Shown here: positions 35,628-48,667 of the stretch, piece by piece | Numbering within the stretch: the stretch's first letter is position 1 | Layout: each line of letters begins with the position of its first letter | Assembly: GCA_015680685.1 (NCBI GenBank) | Contig: MNCI01018082.1 | Span: forward strand, 545,666 to 609,665 | Length of the DNA: 64,000 nt | Direction of reading: 5' to 3' | From: Gnetum montanum | Taxonomy: Eukaryota; Streptophyta; Gnetopsida; Gnetales; Gnetaceae | The notes under the pieces: model-generated | The model's database searches: none | Told to the model about the DNA's origin: nothing | What the model saw: only the letters and a program-made list of their open reading frames with translations | Made by a program: the position numbers and the translations under genes

Positions 35628-35652
35628 CATTCTGCTCTCTGTTTATTGGTAG
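35628..35652 (+). promoter_or_regulatory. Candidate sense splice acceptor before D RT
   Basis: A pyrimidine-rich run, TCTGCTCTCTGTTTATTGG, is followed by TAG at 35650-35652. Eleven bases separate the AG from ATG 35664, leaving two bases plus whole codons. E has TTTCTGGTTGTTTTGCAAG ending at 60887 with five bases to its ATG, the same phase. This fits the intron known between protease and RT in Ogre elements. The donor is not identified. Confidence 0.5.
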
Positions 35653-35663
35653 GAGCAAGCCCG

Positions 35664-38600
35664 ATGGATTATCAACATTTATCTACACCATTAATCATCG
35701 ATGGGCCACACGGACAAATCGCAAGGGACACTGACATAGATCTCATCGACCTAAGTCTATCAACAGACGATGCAGTCATAGTCTCGGCACAACAAATGTT
35801 AAATAACTACCAAGGTATGACAAAGTCCCTTAACATAGAAGCTGAAAATATCACTGAAGACCCGTTGATCAAAACCCCCATCGTTATGTCTAACAATGAG
35901 ACCAAGATTTTAAAACTAAGTACATTACTACAATCTCAACTGGCCAAAGACCTAGAGAATGTGCTTAGGGACAACATAAAGGCATTTTCTTGGTCATACA
36001 CGGACATGCCTGGATTGGATCCCCGAATCGTCCAGCACAACATCATCCTTGATCCAAAATTAAGACCCGAAAAACAAAAGGCACGAAAGGTTAAACTTGA
36101 GGTAGCATTGGCAGTTCGCAATGAGATCACCAAACTTTATCAGGCTGGTTTCATTCGAGCTGTTGATTATGCCGAATGGGTATCCAACATGGTCATTTTC
36201 TTGAAGAAGAACGGAAGCATTCGCTTATGCATTGACTTCCGGGATCTCAACGTCGCGACCATAAAAGATGATTTTCCCCTACCCAGCATCGATCAACTTG
36301 TTGACTCGACCACCTGGCATGCCTTATTATCTTTTATGGATGGCTTCTCGGGATACAATCAAATACGCATCAACCCGGAGCATCAGCTTCGGACAACCTT
36401 TATGACACCATGGGGAACCTTTTGTTACACAATGATGCCCTTTGGTCTCAAGAACGCTGGGGCCACGTATCAAAGGGTGATGGCATTCATCTTTAGCGAT
36501 TACATATTACACTCGCTCAATGACTATGTGGACGACATCGTGGTTAAATCAAAGACATCCGAACAACATGTACAAGACCTTGACTTGGTGTTAAAATGTT
36601 GTTTAAAATATGAGCTGAGACTTAACCCAAAGAAATGTTTCTTTGGAGTCAAAATAGGAAAAATTCTTGGATTCATAGCCTCAGAAGCAGGGATACGAGT
36701 AGACCCCGATAAGGTTAAGGCCATAACAAACCTGAAACCACCCGGCAACCTTACCAAACTTCGAGGTCTACAAGGTAGATTACAGTTTATCAGGCGCTTC
36801 ATAGAAAAACTGACAGACAAACTAAAACCTATGAACCACTTGCTATGCAAAAACGTCCATTTTGAATGGACTCCATAGTGCCAAGAAGCATTCGATAACA
36901 TTAAAACGGCACTTGCCTGACTACCCACGGTTTATCCACCTCAAAACGATAAACCGTTTTACATCTACCTTGCCACTTTGGATTCTTCAATCGTGTCTAT
37001 GCTTTATCAAAAATAGGATGACGTAACCGAAGTCCCTGTATATTACTTAAGCCATGCATTAGTTGCCCACGAGAAAAAGTATAACGACATGGAGAGGTCA
37101 TGTTTAGCTTTGATCTTTTCTTTTAGAAAATGGTGACATTACCTCTTCCATAACCAAGTTAACATAATCTGCAAGGATAATGTGCTTAGAGCCATCACAG
37201 GAAACATTTACGAAACAAGTCGGATAGCCCGTTGGAAAGCCATGATAGCAAAGTTTGACCTGCATTACATAGCGCAATCATCAATTAAGGGTCAAGCCAT
37301 AGCAAATCAAATGGCCACGTCACCAACACACGATCAAGCGACAATAGAGCCAGAATTCTCAGATGAGAATATAAGCACAATAGACATAGTGCCCGATGAC
37401 TATGACACCATTCTAAACTTTGACGGAGTATCCACCTCTCGAGGGGGAAGTGCTGCCGTCATCATCACCTATCCCTCCAGGGAGATCAGACCCTTTGCCT
37501 ATCATTTCAACTTTCATTGCACCAACAACATAGCATAGTATGAAGGTCTCCTTAGAGGTCTTGCGGCAGCACTGGCTTCAAACATCACACAGCTAGTGGT
37601 CAAAGGAAACTCACAACTGGTCGTAAACCAGGTCACAGACATTTATACATGCAAAGCACAACACTTACAACCATACTGTGACTTGGCCAAACATCTAATC
37701 AAACGATTCGAAAACATCAATGTACAACACATCTCTTGAAATGATAATACCATCGTAGAGGCACTAGCCACATTAGCATTAAACATATCACCTGACATGT
37801 TCCATACGTTGCCAAGCTCCATAACCAATTGTATCGAACCAATAACCGATGCCCTTGATACGTTACCAATAGTGTCCATTAGTACAACACATGTGATAGA
37901 ATGGTATGATGACATAAAAGAGTACCTTCTATGCGGTGAAACACCGCAACACCTAACAAATGCACAAAAGGATGCAGTACGAAAACGTTCTAAGCAGTAT
38001 ACCTTGGTAGGGGACACATTGTGTCGTAGATCTTACGAAGGCATATTGCTAACATGCGTTGGTAGTACCAAAGCCCAAACTATCGTTGAACAGGTACATG
38101 AGGGACTATGCAGAGGACACATAGCACCAAAAGCTATGGCAACAAAAGTAAGATGCTTAGGCTATCATTGGCCACACATGGAGTATGACTATCTCTCCAA
38201 GGCTAAAACATGTAGTACATGCCAAAGACATAGTAATCTAATCCATGTCCCACACAATGAGTTGCATACGGCACAAATCACGTGGCCCTTTCAAAAGTGG
38301 GGTTTGGACCTTATCGACCCAATAACACCCTCATCTTCTGCAGGGCATAGTTTTATTATAACCGCAACAGAATATTTCACGAAGTGGGTAGAAGCTTCTC
38401 CCCTTCGAAAAACTACGTTTAAACACGTGTGCAATTTCATTCTCGAAAACATTGTAACCCACTTTGGCATTCCCATGACAATCATCACTGACAATGGCCC
38501 ATAATTTAGCAGTGCCGAAACTAAAACCTTTTGTGAAAATCTGGGGATCAAAAAATCATTTTCATCCCCTTACTACCTTTAGAACAATGGGCAAGCAGAG

Positions 38601-39140
38601 GCCACAAACAAAAAAATCATTACAATACTCAAAAAGATGCTTACCCAAAGCAAGAGAAGATGGCACAAACAGTTGGTATATGCATTGTGGGCATATCGTA
38701 CTACACATCGAACTTCAATAGGTAAAACACCGTATAGTCTTGTTTATGGTTCGGAAGCTGTTTTACCTCTGGAATTGCAGGTACCATCTTTAAGGATCAC
38801 ACTTTCTGAACTCCTCGACGAAGGACAAAATAATGATCTTTGCATCATTAACCTAGACTCGGTGGAGGAGGAACGCATACATGCGCTTGATTAGATCGAA
38901 TGGTACCAAAAACAACAACGGCAGCGACATCGGAATGACATTCATAAGAGCCCTATCAAAGAAGGCAACCTTGTACTTAAGGCCATTCGGGAACACCCGA
39001 ACAAATTCTCAACCAACTGGGAAGGGCCTTACTTGGTCACCAAAGCATATGACAACGGAGCATTCAAGCTAGCTGATATGGAAGGACATGAGCTTGCAAA
39101 TCGAACCAATCACTCGTTCCTGAAGCCATTCCACGTCTGA
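35664..39140 (+). pseudogene. Element D pol: RT, RNase H, archaeal-type RNase H, integrase (decayed)
   Basis: One reading frame runs from 35664 to 39140, broken by about ten stops but no frameshift. RT (about 36050-36870) has FPLPSIDQLVD, MDGFSGYNQI, MPFGLKNAGATYQR and an intact YVDD catalytic box near 36525. RNase H follows (36930-37330, YYLSHALVAHEKKY). A second RNase H (37380-37790) keeps FDG but has lost the usual acidic residues at AEYE (stop) and GDSQ (now GNSQ). Integrase (37900-39140) has a His/Cys zinc region ending CSTC, the acidic triad in GLDLID, TDNG and GQAEATN, and a C-terminal FSTNWEGPYLV region. The double RNase H marks the Tat/Ogre lineage. Most stops fit C-to-T or G-to-A changes of Gln, Arg or Trp codons. 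Confidence 0.88.
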
Positions 39141-39680
39141 ACATAGTCAGGTACGTGTGAGTCCTGGGATCACGACTATAAACTGATACCACAGCTCGTC
39201 CTGGGATCATGATGATAAACTGATACCATAGAAGAGTCCTGGGATCACGACTATAAACTAATACCACAGCTCATCCTGATATCATGACGGTAAAATGATA
39301 CCATAGAAGAGTCCTGGATCACAACTATAAACTGATACCACAGCTCGTCCTAGAATCATGACGGTAAAATGATACCATAGAACAGTCCTGGATCATGACT
39401 TAAAATCGATACCACAGCTCGTCCTGGCATCATGACGATAAAATGATACCACATAGTGTCCGCAATGACGATAAACTAACACCCGTCTGGCATGATAGAA
39501 AACTGCCACCGTTGCATTCACCAGAGTCCGCCAAGACTATAAACTGGTTTGCCTCTTCATGGTCCACTAAGACTAGAAACTAGCAACGTAACGTCTGCCA
39601 CGATGCTAAACGGGCAATGTCCAATGGGTCATGACATAAAACTAACCCATGATAGTCCGCTAAGACTATAAACTGGCAAC
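39141..39680 (+). repeat. Tandem repeats after D integrase
   Basis: Units of about 40 bases (GTCCTGGGATCACGACTATA then AACTGATACCA) alternate between a CCACAGCTC and a CCATAGAAGA ending, giving a two-monomer pattern of about 80 bases. Copies are clear to about 39460 and degenerate after that. The ATAAACT core recalls the TTAAACT arrays bordering the antisense cassette. Confidence 0.85.
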
Positions 39681-40738
39681 TTCATCTCTGGTTCCTCAAT
39701 CCGCGGCCACATTCAAACTTCATCAGAATCACTGCATCGCCTACCATCAGACGATCCTACCAACATTGCTGCCATTCATATACTGTTCCTGAAATCTCCT
39801 CCAGTCTCTTTGTGCCATCTGTAACTGTTTAAGTCTAAGCTTGCTTATTCACTCACGGTTTTCTTGTCTCCTTGGAGTTGTGTTTGTAGGATGACGCTCA
39901 GAGGTATTCGTACAAGAATGCATTTCATCAGAAGCAGTAAGATGAGGCAATGATCATGGCCCACGTGGCAAGACTAAATTTTGTCGTTCACTAGTACATC
40001 CCCATTTCCCGGTACATTCCCTATCTACTCACTGACACACTCTACTTAGCCACACATCTGATACACCCAGTACTCTCAAAACTTTGAGCATACCGTTGCG
40101 CACTGTAACACCTTTAAGTAGTTGTAACACATAATGTAGCACTTGAGCATGAGTACAAGATCAAAAAAAATTTTCTTCGTAAAAAAAAAAGCAAGCAATC
40201 AAGACCCTTGGCACTTCCCATATATACCCCAAGCGGGAAGGCAGTTGTCTTGGAACCAGGTACTCATGTCCAAAACAATCAAGAACATCTCGTTGCATAG
40301 CTTTGGCTCTCCGCCAACAGGCTTCCCCTAAACACTAAACAAGAGCCCTGTTCCTCCAAAGAATGCAACATGTCCTCACGTGGCTTTGGTCTCGCCAACA
40401 AATCCTCTTGGAAATTAACCAAGAGTCTTGTTCTGCCAAAGAACGCACATCTCATGTATTGATTCTATGTCTACCAAATAATGGCTATTGACAAGGATCA
40501 ACATGGCACACACCAGAGCATCCCCTTTACCAAGCACAATCCCTTGGTCAGTTACCGATCCCCACGATCTCCATTTTCCTACCAACTACAGATTTTCCCT
40601 TTCCCAATCCTATGTACTACGGAACACAATGTAATGATGTCTAGTTAGGTGGCAAAGGACAAAGTCTCTATCGAGTTGCTTGTGGTGTTTTGCACTTCTT
40701 TGTCGACACTTCTCGGGTTGATTCCTCCAAGCATCAAC
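39681..40738 (+). other. Element D 3' noncoding region
   Basis: I see no gene. A two-copy repeat of about 80 bases lies at 40290-40370 and 40376-40455, with shared pieces GCCAACA, ACCAAGAG and TGCCAAAGAA. Confidence 0.6.
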
Positions 40739-40751
40739 AAAGAGGGGCTAA
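40739..40751 (+). other. Polypurine tract of D
   Basis: AAAGAGGGGCTAA lies immediately before the 3' LTR. Confidence 0.75.
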
Positions 40752-41959
40752 TGAAACACCACAAAATTTTGAGCTTAGTACTTTTCCAACAAGAAGCAGG
40801 TCACTGCGACCCGCAGACGACCACGGCTACATCTGGTATCAAACATGGAAATTTTGAAAATCAGATATTTAATTTCACTAAGTATGCATCCCCAGCGTAT
40901 ACACCCAGCGTATACACTCAAGTTTACATCCACAGCATATACGCCCAACATCCATAGCGTATACGCCCAGCGTAGACGTACAGCGTACACGCCCAGCGTA
41001 CACACCTCACATGTACGCCCAGCAAGTACAACTAATTTATACGCTCGGCATGAAATCCTCAAAGATGACATGGAAGCAGCACTGCAGAGCAAGATTTGGC
41101 ATAATGCAGCAACCATCAGCGTATACGCCCCAGTGTATATGCCCAGCTACCATCAGCGTATACGCCCAGCGTATATGCCCAGCACCATCAGCATATACAC
41201 CCAGCGTATATGCCTAGCACATAGCGTATACGCCCAGAGTCTACGCTTGGGTGATATAGCTGTATACGCCTAGCAAATGTAACATATTGTACACTTTTAA
41301 ATTTTACGCTTTTGCACCCGGTCAACATGCTACGTGTCCCCCAACCCGAGTCTAACGTCAAAACCTGTATAAAAGCCCAATTTTTTCACAAGATCGGGGG
41401 GTTGGCAAATTTTCAAAGCAAACCAGAGAGTAGAGACGCTGAGAACCAGAGCAGAAAACCTTGTACACTGGACAACCCTGTATGCTGAGCATATAGCCTC
41501 TACGCTGTGCCTACAGTGTGAACCAGCCCACAATCATCCCTGCATCCACTGGGGCTTTTCATCTACCTTATGTCAATCCACAACTGCGTTGGACCGGTGC
41601 ATTGTACTCTTATTTTCAAATGCCATTGTTACATTTTCTTCCTAAAATCTGTTACAGTTTGCATTAATCGTTGCATGTATTCTGTTTATGCTCTTTTACG
41701 TTTACGCTCTGTTCGTATTAGTTACGCTATTTACGCTTTGTTTTACGCCTGTTACACCATTCACATATAACCCAGCATATTGCACTTCGGTGTACGTTTG
41801 GGGAAATCCTTGTCTGATCTGTGTGCGGACCACCCAAGGTACTCTACCTTCATTCATTCCAACTCATCCTCAGGCGAAGGTAGGGTCGTCTGTGTGTGTC
41901 CGGTGATCTCACGGTCTCTGTTTCCTTCCAGCCGGAGACCGACGATTTTGGACGGTACA
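40752..41959 (+). repeat. Element D 3' LTR
   Basis: This 1208 bp LTR runs from TGAAACACC to GGTACA with the same palindromic words and a TATAAAAG box at 41368-41375. It has a few extra word copies around 41110-41220 compared with the 5' LTR, and is followed by the CCACC duplication. Confidence 0.93.
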
Positions 41960-41964
41960 CCACC

Positions 41965-42550
41965 AAGGTCACCAATTTATTAAAAGTTTCTTTAATGAAA
42001 GGAACCTCAAACTTCTAGAACAAGAAAAATCATAGAATTTGTGGATGGGTGGATGATGTGGACTCATTGCCTATTCCATGAAAAATAAGCCATGTCATAG
42101 TCATAAGACATTAGAATTCAAAAATAGAAACTAGACATTGATAGTCACAACGTTAAGCATAAACCATCATTAGTAAATAGCAACAATGGCACTATGTCCT
42201 ATGCTAATAAAGCACTTTTATTAACAAAAATTTGAAAATCACACACAAACCAAAGAAGGTAAAATATATAAGAAAGTGTAAAATATTGAATAAAGGTTCA
42301 AATGTATTAATGATGATGTCAAAAAAATGATGTAAAAATAGGAAAAACTTTAAAAATTAACAATTTGTAAAATAAATAACTTGAAAAAATAAAAAATGTG
42401 GAAAAAATAGAAAAAATGAGAAGCCTTATGGATGGTTAGCATGTATGGCCTTCTCCCTCATAACTATGTTAGAAGGAGAAGATCTAAAAAATAGAGCATG
42501 GTTGTTCATCTGTTGAGGTGGTAGTTGCATTGGCTTGTCTTAGTTCTAGA
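41965..42550 (-). other. Element C spacer, part right of D
   Basis: It matches the spacer of B (about 9240-9490), including an ACTTTTATTAAC stretch and a T-rich tract (42240-42430, read on the minus strand). It continues the C sequence interrupted at 23777. Confidence 0.65.
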
Positions 42551-42559
42551 AAAGGTTTC

Positions 42560-45500
42560 ACTTATTGGATGTTGACCAATTGCTTTTTATTTGGGCTCTC
42601 AAGTTTGTACATGATCATGGCCCTAGAAGAAAAGGTTTCATCAATTATATAAGGTCCTTCCCACAATGTTTGAAACCTTGTTTTCTGAGGTACATGTGTG
42701 GGATTCTAATAAAGAACTTTATCTCATGATTGAAATTTCACTTTCCATATTCTTTGGTCATGTCGTAACTTGTTGAATGCCTTATGCACTTCATTCAAAG
42801 ATAAGGCCACTAATCAATTTTCATCTAGCACATTCAGGTTGATCAATCTTTCTGGTTATGCTAGACTCAGGTCAAGGTCCAAATCATAGGCTATTGAGAG
42901 TGTACAGAGCTTGGATTGAATTGGGAGCATCAGAAGTTTTTCATACACTAGCTTATAGGGAGAGTAGCAAATAGGGAGTTTCCATGTTGAGTGTAGGCCC
43001 ATAGGACATAATTCAATTTTGTGTTGTAATCTCTCCTATATTTTCTTATGGTCCTTGTTAGGATCTTTGTAATCTCTCTTTAGGTAACTTTTACTTGACC
43101 ATTGGCTTGGGGATGATAAAATGTTGTTAATTTATGTTCGACCCCCAAGCATTGCATAGGTTTTCGAAAGGTGGTACTGTAATGTGAGTTCCATTATTAG
43201 AAATTAGTGCATGTGGCATCCCAAATCTATTTACAACATGTTGTTATACAAATCTAGTAGAAGTGGATGATGTACAATTTGTTATAGCTGTTGCTTCTAC
43301 CCATTTGGTGTAGTAGTTGATTGCTATGATGATATAGGCCTTTCCATTGGACATGGGTGTGATGGGATCCATGAATTCTATGCCCCATATGTCAAAGGGT
43401 TCCAATGGTTGAATCCACTATTGAGGATCCTCCATTCATGTGGTCATCCCACCATCTTATTGGTAGCACTCACAAGATTAGACAAGCTGGTGGGCATCCT
43501 TGAAGATTGTAGGCCAATAGTATCCTACCATTAGGATTTTTATGGCCATGCACCTCCTTGCATAGTGGCCTTTGAAAGGGCCTTCGTGAGCATCCTAGAG
43601 AATGCATAGTTGATCCACATTAGGGACATACCAACAAACTAGGTCATCGGCATACACTTTGTAAGGGTATCCATTGATTTTCATGAAGTGCTTTGCCAAA
43701 TGAAGAAACTATTATTTCTTTTTAAAGTTTAGATCTTGTGACATCTCCTAAGTAAAAAGGTAAGCGATGATGCCATCATACCATTTTTTTTCAGTAGGCT
43801 CTTGGTCATTTATTGCTCCTATAAAGAGGAGTTCATCTAGAAATTGATCAGAGAATGAACTCTCCTCCTCTTTATTATCCCATCTTAATCAAGAGATATG
43901 GTCAATGACCACATTTTCATTCCCTTTCCGATCTACCATTGTGAGATCAAATTCATGCAAGATCATAAGTCATCATATGATACTGGGGCTTACCTTCGGC
44001 TTATTCATTAAGAAGCAGATGGCACTGTGGCCTATGTGTACAAATACTTTATAACCAAGCACATAGTGCTTGAAATTTTTGACAGCATACAACATCATCA
44101 TTAATTCATTCTTAGTTGTGGTGTAATTCAACTATGAACCCACAATGCTTCGGCTTGCATAGTGGATGTAATATGAATGTTTCTTATCATCCAAATGCGT
44201 AAGCACTACTCCCAATGCATAATTAGATGCATCTGTCATTATATGAAATGATCTGGACTAATTTGGTGCCCATAGAATTGGAGTTTTTATGAGTTTCTCC
44301 TTTAATATTTAGAATGCATGTTTGCACTCCTTGGTCCAAAAAAATAGAGCATATTTCTTTGTAAGCTTAACTAATAGCTTTGCAATCCTAGAGAAATTCT
44401 CTATGAAAAGTTGGTAGTAGCTAGTATGTCCAATGAATGATTTGACATCTTTAACTATCTCTAGTTGATGTGTAATTCCTTAGATGATCCTTATCTTTTT
44501 CGAGTCTACCTCAATCCCTACCTAAGTAATTCTGTACCCAAATACTATGTCTTCCTGGACCATTAAATGATTTTTCTACAAATTGAGCTAGAGGTTTATT
44601 TCAACAAATTTTTTCAAAACTTGCTCAAGGTAGTCCATGGCTTTCTCAAATTTAGCCTCATAGGTAGAGAAGTCATCCATAAAGACTTCTACCCTACTAC
44701 CAATCTGTTATTGAAAAATACTAGGGACTAGGCATTGAAATATTATAGGGGCATTGCACACACCAAATGGCATCTTATAATATGCAAAAATTCCTCAAGG
44801 ACTCATGAATGTTGTCTTAGGTTGATCCTCTAGCATGATCTGGATCTGGTTATAGCCACTATAACCATCCAAGAAGTTATAATAACAATGCCCATATATG
44901 GTGTCCAACACTTGATCCACAAATGGCAATGGAAAATGATCTTTAAATGTTATCATATTTAAAAACTTAAAGTTGATGTAGACCTTCCACTTACCAGCTT
45001 TCTTTTGTACAATTACAAGTGCACTAACCCACTTACCATCTACAATGGGATAGATGAACCTTGCCTTGAGAAGTTGTTCTATTTCCTCCTTGATAATTTA
45101 TTTCAATTTTGGATATAGCCACCTTTGTGGTTACCTTCTTGGCTTCATGGTTGAGCCAGTGTAGATGTGATGCTAGCATATCCTTGGATTGAGTCTTGTC
45201 AGTTTGGGATATGATCAAGTAAATGTTGTTGTCCATTTGTTGATGACCTAAAATAGATTATCTTTTTGTTCAAGAGAAAGATTTGCATTGACTATGATCA
45301 ACATGCCATTATTTAAAAATGCATACTCCATGCTGACCGATAGAGTTTTTAGCTCTAGGAGCTCCTGTTTAAAATTTTTAGGGATTTCCAACTCTTTCCA
45401 ATAGGTATCATCATCTTCATCATCAGATAGTTGGTGATGAACTTGCTCAAGTTCATCCATGCCTTTGACATAAACACATGTCAGGCTCTCAGTTGGTTCC

Positions 45501-46870
45501 ATGCACGCTACTGTCAGAGTTAGCTGTCAACGACTAGGTGCCCTCCTATTTTGTGGCTGCTATGTATATGCACCTTTGGATATCTATTTCATGTGCACAC
45601 TGATTACATGCTTTGATGAATGTACTTTTAATAGACTATATTTTCTACATGTAATTGCACCCATTATCACTATACATGATGCATGGAACACACTTCTTCT
45701 CTAAACATCCAAATTCATTTTCCTTGGATATTTCTAATGAGAGGTCCCTTATACCCATACATGTATCTACTATGCTTAACCAAGTCCTTCCCATAATGAT
45801 GGGAAAGTCACCTTTGTAGTTTTCAACCTCGACCACCAAAAAATTGGCAAGGTAGGACCACTAACAAACTGTGGTCACAATGTCCTCCACTAATCCTAAA
45901 GGGATAGTGATTGATTGGTCTACCAATTCTAAATGAATGTTGCTTTTCTTAAAAGGTGGTAGGTTCCAGGCTTTGTACATGTCATGGGAGATGAGATTGA
46001 TAGTGGAAATAGAATCAAGAAGATCCTTACATGGCTCATGTCCAACAATCTACAAGTAAATAAGAGGAATTCCTAGGTTAGATCTTTTCATGAAAAGATT
46101 GTCATCCTTGATCCAATCAGATACAACATGAGTTAACATCACAGTGTAGATCTGAGGTGCCACTTAGTTTGAAGGGTACTAAAATGTATTTGATGCAAAG
46201 GATGAGGGTGTTGGAGATACAAGGTAACTAGCTATATTAGGTTGTACACATTTGGGACAACTGTTGGGTTGAAAGAAGGATCATTTCCTAGATTGATTGT
46301 CCAAACTACTCAACTAGTAAGCTAGTTGTGAATGTACAACCCTCGTAGCATTTTATTGCTATGGCTATAGAGGAATTTTTTCCTACATGGATGGAGCAAG
46401 AGGTAACTAGTTCAAGGGTTTAGGGATGTATGTAGACAAATGTAGAGGATGGTATGGATATGGTTCTTTGCTCTAGTAGATGGTGAATGTGTTCGGTGGT
46501 ACTCTAGAGGGTAATAGTGATGCTAAAATGTGGCTTGTAAAAATTTTTGTAGAGATAGGTTGCTAAACATAGTACCCATATTGATCTAGTTTCTTATAAG
46601 GGTACTACTATCTTGTCAGTGGCATTTCCAATGACTATGGTTGGTACCACTATTGGTATTACTCATACAGTTATGGTGGAGCTCCACTTGGATAGTAAGC
46701 TTGTTGTCACTGGTGGAACTACCTCGCATTATCTTGAGGGTAAGGCAATCATTTAGGTGCTTTCCTTCTTTCTATTCATGGATTCAATGTGTACATCCTA
46801 GACTCTTGTAAGTGTGACACCATAGGGTAACATCCCTTTGGATGTTCATATTGACAAATGTTACAACTAG
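42560..46870 (-). pseudogene. Element C Gag end and pol (decayed)
   Basis: On the minus strand, from 46865 down: knuckle-like CNICQYEHPKGC (46865-46830), related to the A/B knuckle; protease (about 46070-45700) with LLDSISTINLIS and IIMGRTWLS; RT (about 45250-44350) with FPLPFVDQVLDTIYGHCYYN, GYSGYNQIQ, MPFGVCNAP and FMDDFSTY near 44690-44670; RNase H (about 44300-43880) with MTDASNYALGVVL and TTKNELMM; and integrase (about 43830-42560) with WGIEFMDPITPM, YTKWVEA, HPQANGQV and WEGPYIIDE. The FMDDFS box and CNAP motif are typical of Athila RTs. Many stops and some frame changes inactivate it. E cuts off the Gag N-terminus. Confidence 0.85.
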
Positions 46871-46930
46871 TATCATCTTCGGACTTTGTCTCCACAACTT
46901 CATCTACTACAATAGCTTTGCCCTTACCTT

Positions 46931-48644
46931 TGTAATACCACCAAATTTGGGCAATAGCACTACAATGGCAAATTTAGTGTTCATCCCATGATCCCATTGT
47001 TGGGGCTATGCTCTAGAGTGTAGCTAGTATAGCATGCAACACAACCATATTTTCAAAATTTTTTCTAAGTGTTAAACAATAGCTACAAAAATTTTTCTAA
47101 GTGTCTTGCTATGCTCACATCCCTCTTGCTATGCTCTCCAGTGTAGCAGCACTCTGGTGGCTATTCTACACTAGTGTCAAGCCAAACGTTGTCAAGATAG
47201 CTCATCATGGAAAAAGCATTTGGTAGATTTTCTAACTCTTGAAACTATCCCTCTCACTACACTCTCGAGCGTAGCTAGTGTAGCAAAAATAAGGATTACA
47301 ATTTTTTCCGGATTTTTGTAAGTGTCTATGCTATGCTCTATCCCATCTTGCTATGCTCTCTAGCATAGCAAGTGCAATAGCATTGGACTTCAATTTTTAC
47401 AAGAATTGCCCAACTATTATGCTATGCTCGAGAGTGTAGCTAGCATAGTAATAAGAAACTACCTTTAGAAGCTTTTAGAGCTTAACAAAGATCTTCATTC
47501 TAGCTCCAACACTCCCTTGGCAAGCAAGATCAGCAACTTGCACTCTTTTTGTACCTCCCCCTCTATGTCCCAAAATTGTACCTACACTCAATCCCACTCG
47601 AAAGAGGGGAGAATGCAGTCCCAAAGCATAGCATCCAAATTGCACTATTTTACACTGTTTGCAAGTATATTGTGGTCTTGACACATGTAGTCTTAGAAAT
47701 GTAGCCAATCTAGTAGTCTCTCAAGGTCAAGTGGAGCATATCAATGCATAGCACCAGTTGTCCCACTAGGAGCATAGTAAGGGTCAGCATAGCCCCACCT
47801 AGCCCTTTGCCACATGGCACTTAATCTGCACTTTGTGCTAACTCTAAGCCTATGAATACCCTCGCATTCCGCACTCTAGGGGTTGGCATTTCATTCTAGC
47901 AGTGGGAATTTGAAGAATTTGGTTAGCAAATCCAAGTAGAAGTTAACATCTTAGAGCATCATTTGGCACTCAAAACACCCTAAGCACCTCATACATCAGA
48001 GCATATTAGCACCTTGGTAGCACCTTTGTGTCCCACTCAGCACTGTAGAACACTGCAAGCCCATAGGACACCATGGTAGCCAACCTAGCAAGCACGAACC
48101 TTGTAGTGGACATTAGTCTTCACCCCAAGACACCTCAAAGACTCTGGCTACACTACTAATACACCTATCTATACCACCATGTACCTCTGCACAACTCATT
48201 TGTAATTGCTATGCTCCCCATCCGGGGTGGTATCATCCTTTCTTTCTTCCAAACCCCTTTGCAGTTTAAGCATTTTCTCCATTGCATTTTAAGTATTTTC
48301 TTTGAAATTCAACATCACATTCACACTTTTTTTTCCATTATTTTACATGCTTTTTACGCACTTACACCATCATTCTTGTGCCGCAAGACCCTGCTACGCT
48401 CAAGCCTAGTTGGCCTTGGTACTACAGAGAACATTGGCAGTGCTTGCATTTTTGGCTAACCAAACCATCCCCTAGTTGTGCCTGATACCTTAGTTGCAGC
48501 CAGTGAAGTTACTCTTTGATTAGAAAAACCATCTAGGGCACTTTGCCTTCATTTCCTAGCAAAGGACCTAGCACAAAGGTAGGGTCAAGGCTGTGTGCCC
48601 ATGAATCCCTTGGTGTTCCAACCATCGATGTTTTTGATCATCAC
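46931..48644 (+). repeat. Element E 5' LTR
   Basis: It begins TGTAATACCACCAAATTTGG (compare D: TGAAACACCAC) and ends ATCATCACA before an AGTGCTAGAAGGAGG primer site near 48653-48667. It is rich in GCTATGCTC, GAGTGTAGC and GAGCATAGC words (for example 47005-47018). A worn TATA-like CTATGAATACC lies near 47850. Length is about 1.7 kb. Confidence 0.8.
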
Positions 48645-48667
48645 AATTTTCAAGTGCTAGAAGGAGG

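Larger units (their letters stand above)
23778..41959 (+). mobile_element. Element D: complete Tat/Ogre-like LTR retrotransposon (18.2 kb) with antisense gene cassette
   Basis: The exact target duplication CCACC (23773-23777 and 41960-41964) proves a complete insertion into C. Order: 5' LTR, primer site, repeat-rich leader, gag-protease, repeat array, antisense gene, repeat array, RT, RNase H, second (archaeal-type) RNase H, integrase, tandem repeats, polypurine tract and 3' LTR. The two RNase H domains, the large size and the protease/RT gap fit the Tat/Ogre lineage. The two LTRs show about nine differences in their first 160 bases. Confidence 0.92.
18240..46930 (-). mobile_element. Element C: Athila-like LTR retrotransposon with pol, split by D and E
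   Basis: On the minus strand the order from high to low coordinates is the end of Gag (zinc knuckle), protease, RT, RNase H, integrase, T-rich spacer, internal palindrome, ORF2, polypurine tract and 3' LTR. D occupies 23778-41959 with CCACC duplicated on both sides. E enters at 46931, so the rest of Gag and the 5' LTR lie beyond the window. C shares spacer, ORF2 and LTR ends with A and B but keeps pol, so it represents the autonomous form. Confidence 0.82.
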
